5,737 nt of DNA, taken from Bacteroidota bacterium (GTDB lineage Bacteria > Bacteroidota > Ignavibacteria > UBA10030 > UBA8401). Position numbers and translations under genes: made by a program. Below, in pieces: positions 1 to 5,737 of this stretch. The number at the start of each line of letters is the position of its first letter. Within the stretch, counting starts at the first letter, position 1. The notes under the pieces are model-generated. The model ran no database searches, was not told where the DNA came from, and worked only from the letters and a program-made list of their open reading frames with translations. The DNA is taken from assembly GCA_025355705.1 (NCBI GenBank), contig JANXZD010000404.1, positions 1-5,737 of the forward strand, in the 5' to 3' direction.

Positions 1-1
1 C

Positions 2-805
2 GGCAGCATCCCGGCATATCCTTATCTTTCCCCTAAGGAAGCATTTCCGAAAGCAAAAGCAGCGGCGCAGCGCGCATTAGAGATCGACCCGAATTTATCG
101 GAAGCGCATAATCAGATGGGATATGTGCTTGCACTTTATGATTGGAATTGGAAGGATTCGGAGAAGGAATTCAAACGCGCATTGGAACTCGATCCTTCCA
201 ATTCCGCAGCACATTTTCGGTATGGTCAGATGATTCTTTCAACGACGGGGCGAATGGAAGAGGCGATCGTCGAAGTGAAACGGGCAATGGAAATGGAACC
301 GCTCGATGTGAACATCATTACCAATTTGGTTTCGATCTATACGTTTGCGCGACAGAGTGGTCTTGCATTGGATCTAGCAAAGAAAGCATATGAACTCGAA
401 CCGAATTTTCCCCCTGCACGCTGGGCTCTTGGCCAGGCATATTCTGTAAACGGTATGTATAACGAAATGGCATCGATCAGCGAAGAAGGTTTGAAACTGA
501 ATCCGGTGAGTCAAGCGCTTCTGAAGGGCGCTGGATGCGCATACGCAAAACTCGGCCGCCGTCGTGATGCGGAGGAAATAATTCGTCGGTTCAGAGAGAT
601 CGAGAAGTCCGGGTATGTCATGTCATGCCGTATTGCAGCTATTTATGCAACTCTTGGTGAAAAAGACCAGGCGTTCACCGAACTTAACAAGGCATTGGAC
701 AATCGCGATTGGGATCTGTTCCGGTTGAAAGTTGATCCGTTCATGGATCCGCTCCGTTCGGATCCGCGTTTTAATGTATTACTGAAAAAGATAGGACTAC
801 TTTAA
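2..805 (+). CDS. TPR-repeat protein, C-terminal part (5' end outside window)
   Basis: The frame is open from the left edge, so the first ATG inside the window (116) is probably internal: the 38 codons before it already encode TPR-like sequence (SPKEAFPKAKAAAQRALEIDP). The visible 267 residues are a run of about six tetratricopeptide repeats with the usual A-x-ELDP/ELEP helix-B ends (ALELDPSN, AYELEPNF, GLKLNP), followed by a short tail with DPLRSDPRF and LLKKIGLL. TPRs form helical superhelices that bind protein partners; no catalytic motif is visible. The DWNWKDSEKEFKRALELDP repeat and the RSDPRF tail are familiar from large bacterial proteins with a kinase or transcription-regulator domain, a TolB-N/FlgO-like segment and a TPR tail. 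The missing N-terminal part may therefore be a kinase like its neighbours; this is inference. Its TAA overlaps the next ATG by one base, implying a shared operon and probable translational coupling. Confidence 0.87.
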   Translation, partial: GSIPAYPYLSPKEAFPKAKAAAQRALEIDPNLSEAHNQMGYVLALYDWNWKDSEKEFKRALELDPSNSAAHFRYGQMILSTTGRMEEAIVEVKRAMEMEPLDVNIITNLVSIYTFARQSGLALDLAKKAYELEPNFPPARWALGQAYSVNGMYNEMASISEEGLKLNPVSQALLKGAGCAYAKLGRRRDAEEIIRRFREIEKSGYVMSCRIAAIYATLGEKDQAFTELNKALDNRDWDLFRLKVDPFMDPLRSDPRFNVLLKKIGLL

Positions 806-3498
806 TGATTGGACAGACAATTTCGCATTACAAAATAATTGAAAAACTCGGAGAAGGCGGGATGGGCGTCGTCTACAAAGCCCAGGATACAAAACTTGAC
901 CGCTTTGTCGCTCTTAAATTTCTTCCGGATCATGTCTCAGTTGGATCCAATGAACTGGAACGGTTCATCACGGAAGCCAAAGCAGCCGCATCGTTGAATC
1001 ATCCGAACATTTGCACGATCTATGGTATTGAAGAAGCGGAAGGAAAACATTGTATCGTCATGGAATTCGTGGATGGCCAGACACTCCAGGAAAAGAAATC
1101 TGCTCTTTCACAAAAACAGGCGCTCGATATCGGGATCCAAATTGCGGACGGATTGGCCGCTGCACACGAAAAAGGGATCGTGCATCGGGACATCAAACCC
1201 GAAAACATCATGATCCGCAAGGACGGCATTGTGCAGGTGATGGACTTCGGTCTGGCGAAATTGCGCGGTGCTTCCCGGTTGACAAAAGAAGGGAGCACAG
1301 TCGGCACGGCTGGATATATGTCCCCTGAACAAGTGCAAGGACAGGATACTGATCATCGTTCTGATATTTTTTCTCTTGGTGTTCTATTATATGAAATGTT
1401 CACTGGTCAGATTCCGTTCAAAGGAGTTCATGAAACCGCCATCGCGTATGAGATCGTGAATGTCGATTCTCCGCCGATGTCTTCAGTGAAACCGGATATC
1501 ACACCCGAACTCGATGCGATCATTCTTGAGTGTCTTGAAAAAGATCCAAAAGAACGGACGCAATCGGCAAGTCAGGTTTCCCTCGATCTGAAACGGAGCC
1601 GAAGGGAATCGAGCCGGTCTCGCGCAAGCAGGATCACTGCCGCAAGGCCGAATCTTTCATCGTCACGGCAAAATATTTCCGCAATGAATTTGAAAGAATC
1701 CTTTGATACGACGGATGCTCCGCAACGGAAATTTCCGATGGTCATACTGGCTGTCATCGCGCTGGTCATGCTTGCGGCAGGTTTTGGAATATCACGATTG
1801 ATGGAAGCACCAAATGCAGTTGTTCAGAATCCGGTGATCAGTGCAGCGATCAATATTCCATCAGGAATACACTATAATGACGGACTTGGCGGTCATTCAG
1901 CAATATCACCGAATGGTCAACTGATCGTTTTCTCCGGTACAGATTCTTTGTCACGAACAGGTCTATGGATTCGTCCGTTAAGTTCCAATGAAACGAAACA
2001 ATTGGCAGGAACGGAAAAAGCTCAATATCCATTTTTCTCATTTGACGGACGATCGATCGGATTTTTCGCCGATGGAAAATTAAAGACCATCGATGCAAAA
2101 GGTGGTCCCGTAATGACCCTAGCCGATGCACCATTTGGCCGTGGCGGTGCGTGGAGCAAGACCGGCGAGATCGTGTATTCTCCGAATGTGACAGATATTA
2201 ATTTGCTCTCAGTTCCCTCTTCCGGCGGAACACCACGGCCGGTCACATCATTCGATTCCACATTTAAAGGACATCCCCGTTTTCCGTTCTTTTTGCCGGA
2301 CGGCGAACATTTTCTTTTTTCGGTGATACCATTATCGGATCGCAAGACGTCTGAGATTTATGTCGGTTCTATAAAAAACGCTGAAACAAAAAAAATCCTA
2401 TCAGAAAGTTTCTATGGCATGTATGCGTCGGGATATCTTTTCTCCTTTCGTCAGGGAATTCTTATCTCTCAGCCGTTCGATCAAACAACACTTATGCTCA
2501 CGGGAAAACCGTTCACTATTCAAGGGAACATTAATTCCTGGACACCTAGGGCAAAAGCAGATTTTTCTGTCAGCGAAACCGGCTTGTTATTGTATTCCCT
2601 TGCCGGTACGGCCCGTTCAAGTGAATTATTTTGGATCGATAAAGAAAGCAACACAACACTCATCGGTCAGTTTGAACCATTTTCCCATATGGAGATCTCT
2701 CCGGATAATTTCAAAATAGCCTACGATCAGATCGATGCGAAAGGCGAATTACCTATGGTCTGGATCTACGACATGACGAGTAAAGTTCGAACACGTCTTT
2801 CGTTCGGTCAAAATGGAGGGAGTCACCCCATTTGGTCTTCGGATGGCTCGAAAGTTTTTTATGAAGCGGATGTCAACGGCAGCAAAGCAAATATCTTTGT
2901 GAAAAATTCTGACGGATCGGGAGAGGATCAATTACTGATCTCCGGCGCAGACAAAACAGTTGCTTTCACTACACGACATGTCTCGCCTGATGGGCGATAT
3001 CTTCTTATTTCTGTCGGAAATGAGTCAGGATCAGAACTCGCCGTTATCGATCTTCAGAATATTCAAAAGCCACTTACAGTTGAAAAATTAGGAATTGTTG
3101 GTAACGAGGGAAGATTCTCACCAGACGGTAAGTGGATTGTTTTTCAGACAACCGAATCAGGAGTCTCAAAGATTTATGTTTCCTCGTTCAAAGGTATTGC
3201 CGGAAAATGGCAGCTTTCGTCCGATGGCGGGGCCGTTCCGTTTTGGGTAAAAGGAAGAATCATGTATTATTCTAATTCGCATGACAATTACGAAGCATGC
3301 GATGTGACATTCGCAAATGGCAGTCCGGTCTTTGATCAGCCGGTTTCGTTGTTTACAACTGGCGGATCGCAGAATGCATATTTGTACGGGATTTCAAAGG
3401 ATGGAAATAAATATCTCAGTTTTCGTCCTGCCAATTCGGGAGTCGGCAGCAATTTGTCGCTTATCGTCAACTGGAAAGGTTTGCTGGATTTGCAATGA
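805..3498 (+). CDS. Transmembrane Ser/Thr protein kinase with PD40/TolB-like beta-propeller domain (897 aa, complete)
   Basis: Predicted to phosphorylate Ser/Thr of unknown target proteins in response to something sensed outside the cytoplasm. Kinase domain (about residues 9-265) has every key element: glycine loop GEGGMG (16-21), Lys38, helix-C Glu57, HRDIKPEN (127-134, catalytic Asp129), DFG (147-149), SPE in place of APE (173-175), and the late Arg251. It is an RD kinase, with possible activation-loop phosphosites at Thr160, Thr165 and Thr168. An Arg/Ser-rich linker (264-276) and a less ordered stretch lead to one membrane helix (about 312-330); the basic residues before it favour a cytoplasmic kinase. 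Residues 336-897 contain repeated S-P-D-G-like motifs (at 368, 412, 497, 632, 679, 727, 772 and weaker ones), typical of PD40/TolB or DPP-IV-type propellers. The start is supported by the TAATG overlap, a weak AGGA at 793-796, and alignment with the downstream paralogue. There are no PASTA repeats. Substrate and ligand are unknown. Confidence 0.95.
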   Translation: MIGQTISHYKIIEKLGEGGMGVVYKAQDTKLDRFVALKFLPDHVSVGSNELERFITEAKAAASLNHPNICTIYGIEEAEGKHCIVMEFVDGQTLQEKKSALSQKQALDIGIQIADGLAAAHEKGIVHRDIKPENIMIRKDGIVQVMDFGLAKLRGASRLTKEGSTVGTAGYMSPEQVQGQDTDHRSDIFSLGVLLYEMFTGQIPFKGVHETAIAYEIVNVDSPPMSSVKPDITPELDAIILECLEKDPKERTQSASQVSLDLKRSRRESSRSRASRITAARPNLSSSRQNISAMNLKESFDTTDAPQRKFPMVILAVIALVMLAAGFGISRLMEAPNAVVQNPVISAAINIPSGIHYNDGLGGHSAISPNGQLIVFSGTDSLSRTGLWIRPLSSNETKQLAGTEKAQYPFFSFDGRSIGFFADGKLKTIDAKGGPVMTLADAPFGRGGAWSKTGEIVYSPNVTDINLLSVPSSGGTPRPVTSFDSTFKGHPRFPFFLPDGEHFLFSVIPLSDRKTSEIYVGSIKNAETKKILSESFYGMYASGYLFSFRQGILISQPFDQTTLMLTGKPFTIQGNINSWTPRAKADFSVSETGLLLYSLAGTARSSELFWIDKESNTTLIGQFEPFSHMEISPDNFKIAYDQIDAKGELPMVWIYDMTSKVRTRLSFGQNGGSHPIWSSDGSKVFYEADVNGSKANIFVKNSDGSGEDQLLISGADKTVAFTTRHVSPDGRYLLISVGNESGSELAVIDLQNIQKPLTVEKLGIVGNEGRFSPDGKWIVFQTTESGVSKIYVSSFKGIAGKWQLSSDGGAVPFWVKGRIMYYSNSHDNYEACDVTFANGSPVFDQPVSLFTTGGSQNAYLYGISKDGNKYLSFRPANSGVGSNLSLIVNWKGLLDLQ

Positions 3499-3527
3499 TG
3501 AATAGAACGAACAAAATATTTCAACAA

Positions 3528-3532
3528 AAGGA
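3528..3532 (+). promoter_or_regulatory. Shine-Dalgarno of the small kinase-stub ORF
   Basis: AAGGA lies nine bases before the ATG at 3542. It shows that the truncated kinase start still has a plausible translation signal, so the 46-codon ORF may be translated although its kinase domain is gone. No separate promoter is recognisable in the 43 bases between the upstream kinase stop and this start. Confidence 0.55.
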
Positions 3533-3604
3533 TTACAAAGAATGATCAGACAACTGATTCCACACTATAAAATCCTGAAAAAACTTGGAGAGAGTGGAAT
3601 GTTC

Positions 3605-3647
3605 CAAATTTTCCCACGAACGCTTTTTGTGAGTGGCAGAAAATTTG
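3605..3647. repeat. Imperfect hairpin with 9-bp perfect inverted repeat
   Basis: CAAATTTTC at 3605-3613 is perfectly complementary to GAAAATTTG at 3639-3647. Inside it CCAC (3614-3617) can pair with GTGG (3633-3636), leaving CA (3637-3638) bulged and a 15-base loop. It lies just after the point where the kinase stub loses homology and about 30 bases before the next kinase start. It is not followed by a T-run, so it is a poor intrinsic terminator. It could be an mRNA structure affecting translation of the downstream kinase, or a scar of the event that truncated the stub. Confidence 0.65.
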
Positions 3648-3665
3648 AGAATCCCGCCCCAAGCT

Positions 3666-3672
3666 GGAGGAG
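3666..3672 (+). promoter_or_regulatory. Strong Shine-Dalgarno of the second full kinase
   Basis: GGAGGAG sits six bases before the ATG at 3679, a near-ideal ribosome binding site. It fixes the start, together with the protein alignment, in which MIGQTISHYKI lines up exactly with the upstream paralogue. It is much stronger than the AGGA before the first kinase, so the second kinase can probably be translated independently as well as by coupling to the stub ORF. Confidence 0.8.
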
Positions 3673-3678
3673 AAAAAT

Positions 3679-5737
3679 ATGATTGGACAAACGATATCTC
3701 ATTACAAGATCAATGAGAAATTAGGTGAAGGGGGCATGGGGGTCGTTTACAAAGCCCAAGACACCAAGCTCGATCGTTTCGTCGCGCTTAAATTTCTACC
3801 GCCGCATCTTGCCGCGTCGGAGCAGGACAAAGCAAGATTCATTCAGGAAGCGAAGTCCGCAGCCGCACTGAATCATCCGAATGTCTGCTCGATCATCGAT
3901 ATTCAGGAACATGATTCACAAATGTTCATTGTCATGGAATTCGTCGATGGACAGACATTGATGGACAAGAAGTCATCGTTGAGTCTGAAGCAGGCGATCG
4001 AGTATGGGATTCAAATTGCGGACGGACTTGCTGCAGCACATGAAAAAGGGATCATCCATCGCGATATCAAACCGGAAAACATCATGGTCCGCAAGGACGG
4101 TATCGTTCAGGTGATGGATTTCGGTCTGGCAAAACTCGCCGGATCCTCGCGGTTGACCAAAATGGGAAGTACCGTTGGAACGCTTGGATATATGTCTCCG
4201 GAACAGGTGCAAGGAATGGAAGCAGATCACCGTTCAGATATCTTTTCACTCGGAGTGTTGTTGTATGAAATGATTGCAGGGCGTTCACCGTTCAATGGTG
4301 CGCATGAAAGCGCAATCCTCTATGAGATTGTGAATGTCGATGTCCCTCCGATGGTCACGATCAAACCGGAACTGGATCCTGCATTGGACGCGATCGTCCT
4401 TGAGTGTCTTGAGAAGGATCCTTCAGAGAGATATCAATCGATCGCCGAAGTAGCGAAAGAGCTGAGACGCTTCAAACGTGAATCCAGTCGCTCCCGCGCA
4501 AGTAGAGTGATGCCAGTGACCGGTGCATTACATCCCGGTTCTTTTGCTGCCGCTTATTCAGCGCCGCAAGGCATCAGTGCGGGATTCATCGGCCGTTTGA
4601 AGGGTGCTTTTTTGCTATGGATGATTATTGCAGTGTTATTCGCCCTCACTATGATCGTGCTGATCGTTGTTCCGGATCTCTTTTCGAGAAAACAGATGAA
4701 GGAAGCGATCCGTGCTTATATCTCAGGACCGGAGAAATTCACCTTCAGCAATTCGTTTGGCGGCGGTCAACTTGCGCTTTCCCCCGACGGTAGGGAGTTG
4801 GCATTTGTCGCCGTCGATTCTTCGGGCAGTACAAGTCTGTGGGTTCGTCCCATCAACTCATTGACCGCAACGATGTTATCGGGAACTCAGGGTGCGGCAT
4901 TTCCATTCTGGTCTCCCAACAATCATTACATCGGATATTTCTCCAACAGCAAATTGAAAAAAATCGAGAAAACGGGAGGACCGTCCTTCTCAATTTGCGA
5001 TGTCGTTACCCCGCGCGGCGCATCATGGGGGAGCGACGGAAAGATCGTCCTGCCGACCGATCAGGTGACCGGCCTTTCAGTCGTTTCAGAATTCGGCGGA
5101 ATCCCCGTCAGTCTGACGACGCTGGATTCAACGCGCAATGAACAGACCCACCGCTATCCCTATTTTCTGCCGGATGGAAAACACTTTCTCTACTTTGCCC
5201 GGACCACCGCATCGGGAAGCGGCAGCGCTTTGGATGCGATCTGTGTCGGTTCCGTAGACGGCAAGACCAACAAACGCCTTCTGCCAGGAATCTCTAACGT
5301 GGCATATGCTGCCGGTCATATACTCTTCATGCGCGAGAATTCATTGATGGCTCAATCGTTCGACCCCGATGCGTTGGAACTGAAAGGTGATCCTTTCCCC
5401 ATTGCAGAGTCGGTTGATTTCAGTACCCGGTACAGTATCGCATCGTTCACTGTCTCGCAGACTGGCGAACTCGTCTATCTTGGAAAAAGTGTTGCAACGA
5501 CCCCGGAGTTAGCATTGTTCAGTCCGGCGGGGAAAAAATTACGTTCGTTCGGTCAGCCGGAAGTATTTGTTGTCGCAAAACTATCGAACGACGGAAAGAC
5601 CATTGCGATGGATCTGTATGAGGTCACCGCGCGGAATGCTGATGTATGGCTGTACGATATCGTCCGCAGCGTGAAGACACGCTTTACATTCGACGGTAAT
5701 GTCGATGCCTATCCCATCTGGTCGCCGGACGGCAAGA
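3679..5737 (+). CDS. Transmembrane Ser/Thr protein kinase with PD40/TolB-like beta-propeller domain, paralogue (3' end outside window)
   Basis: The frame stays open for 686 codons and runs off the right edge; by alignment with the 897-residue paralogue, roughly 210 residues are missing. The kinase domain (about 9-265) is complete: GEGGMG loop (16-21), Lys38, Glu57, HRDIKPEN (127-134, Asp129), DFG (147-149), SPE (173-175), and an activation loop with SRLTK and GSTVGT. The same RESSRSRASR linker occurs at the same place (about 267-276), then one membrane helix (about 311-331). The extracytoplasmic part shows propeller motifs at 368, 412, 452, 497, 593, 636 and 682, the first, second and fourth in exact register with the upstream kinase. 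Residues 1-40 differ at one position only, while residues 361-434 share 31 of 74. It is therefore a tandem paralogue with conserved output and diverged exterior. The ATG overlaps the stub stop (ATGA). Ligand and substrates cannot be read from the sequence. Confidence 0.95.
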   Translation, partial: MIGQTISHYKINEKLGEGGMGVVYKAQDTKLDRFVALKFLPPHLAASEQDKARFIQEAKSAAALNHPNVCSIIDIQEHDSQMFIVMEFVDGQTLMDKKSSLSLKQAIEYGIQIADGLAAAHEKGIIHRDIKPENIMVRKDGIVQVMDFGLAKLAGSSRLTKMGSTVGTLGYMSPEQVQGMEADHRSDIFSLGVLLYEMIAGRSPFNGAHESAILYEIVNVDVPPMVTIKPELDPALDAIVLECLEKDPSERYQSIAEVAKELRRFKRESSRSRASRVMPVTGALHPGSFAAAYSAPQGISAGFIGRLKGAFLLWMIIAVLFALTMIVLIVVPDLFSRKQMKEAIRAYISGPEKFTFSNSFGGGQLALSPDGRELAFVAVDSSGSTSLWVRPINSLTATMLSGTQGAAFPFWSPNNHYIGYFSNSKLKKIEKTGGPSFSICDVVTPRGASWGSDGKIVLPTDQVTGLSVVSEFGGIPVSLTTLDSTRNEQTHRYPYFLPDGKHFLYFARTTASGSGSALDAICVGSVDGKTNKRLLPGISNVAYAAGHILFMRENSLMAQSFDPDALELKGDPFPIAESVDFSTRYSIASFTVSQTGELVYLGKSVATTPELALFSPAGKKLRSFGQPEVFVVAKLSNDGKTIAMDLYEVTARNADVWLYDIVRSVKTRFTFDGNVDAYPIWSPDGK

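Larger units (their letters stand above)
3542..3682 (+). pseudogene. Truncated kinase N-terminus (46-codon stub ORF), overlapping the next kinase start
   Basis: A short ORF with start, stop and Shine-Dalgarno. Residues 1-20 (beginning MIRQLIPHYKI, ending LGESGM) match the first 20 residues of the upstream kinase at 14 positions and its DNA at 41 of 60 bases, by hand count. Homology stops abruptly at the ATG codon for Met20 (3599-3601), in the middle of the glycine-rich ATP loop. The following 26 residues (FQIFPRTLFV..., ending WRRKI) resemble no part of a kinase, and I see no continuing kinase sequence in the other frames. It lacks Lys38, HRD and DFG, so it cannot be a kinase. Its TGA overlaps the next ATG (ATGA), which would permit translational coupling. 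The simplest reading is the remnant of a third tandem kinase after a large deletion. A retained leader peptide for the downstream gene is the alternative. The many third-position differences show it is not a fresh copy of either neighbour. Confidence 0.72.

Noticed and set aside
116..118. ATG as the true start of the TPR gene
   Set aside because: TPR-like coding sequence continues upstream in frame to the window edge, and no Shine-Dalgarno sequence is evident just before 116.
3499..3541. Promoter in the gap after the first kinase
   Set aside because: The 43 bases are A-rich but I see no convincing pair of promoter boxes. Read-through from upstream is simpler.
3605..3660. Intrinsic terminator between the kinases
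   Set aside because: The hairpin has AT-rich outer arms and is followed by GAGAATCCCGCC, not by a T-run. The T-stretch (3624-3628) lies inside the loop.
3599..3682. Frameshifted continuation of the stub kinase
   Set aside because: After Met20 none of the three forward frames shows the expected G-V-V-Y-K-A sequence or any later kinase motif before the next gene starts, so it is a break in homology and not a simple frameshift or sequencing error.
3973..4230. Open frame of 85 codons on the minus strand within the second kinase
   Set aside because: It lies opposite the most conserved catalytic part of the kinase, and a very similar antisense frame (1108-1356) lies opposite the same region of the first kinase. 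It is explained by the codon pattern of the conserved sense protein.
4839..5141. Open frame of 100 codons on the plus strand, out of frame with the second kinase
   Set aside because: The main frame there encodes clear propeller motifs in register with the paralogue, and the alternative product has no recognisable features. It is a shadow frame, as is 2414-2719 in the first kinase.

Overview
The window looks like a piece of a bacterial chromosome carrying a cluster of eukaryote-like (Hanks-type) serine/threonine kinase genes, all on the + strand. Base composition is moderate (about mid-40s % GC, judged by eye). The protein style (kinase starts of the MIGQ-ISHYKI type, PD40-type propellers, TPR tails ending in RSDPRF) is what is usually seen in Ignavibacteria, other Bacteroidota-related lineages, or Acidobacteria-like environmental bacteria. 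The lineage is an inference from this style; nothing here, such as an rRNA, fixes it.

Layout. (1) Positions 2-805 hold the C-terminal part of a TPR-repeat protein whose reading frame is already open at the left edge. It is probably the tail of another kinase or TolB-N/TPR signalling protein. (2) Positions 805-3498 hold a complete 897-residue transmembrane kinase: cytoplasmic kinase domain, Arg/Ser-rich linker, one membrane helix, and a large extracytoplasmic domain of about 12 PD40-like units. Its start overlaps the TPR stop by one base (TAATG). (3) Positions 3499-3678 are a 180-base junction. It contains a 46-codon ORF whose first 20 residues are a recognisable kinase N-terminus that breaks off inside the glycine-rich loop, plus a 9-bp perfect inverted repeat. 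(4) From 3679 to the right edge runs a second transmembrane kinase, collinear with the first and truncated by the window. Its start overlaps the small ORF stop (ATGA) and has a strong Shine-Dalgarno sequence.

How they fit together. Spacing and stop/start overlaps suggest one transcription unit. The two full kinases are tandem paralogues: 39 of the first 40 residues are identical and the active-site segments nearly so. The extracytoplasmic propellers have diverged (31 of 74 identical over residues 361-434, counted by hand). The simplest reading is a locus grown by tandem duplication, with a conserved kinase output joined to diversified sensor or scaffold domains, plus the stub of a third copy. 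Ligands, substrates and pathway cannot be read from the sequence. There is no RNA gene, CRISPR array, transposase or clear promoter or terminator in the window.
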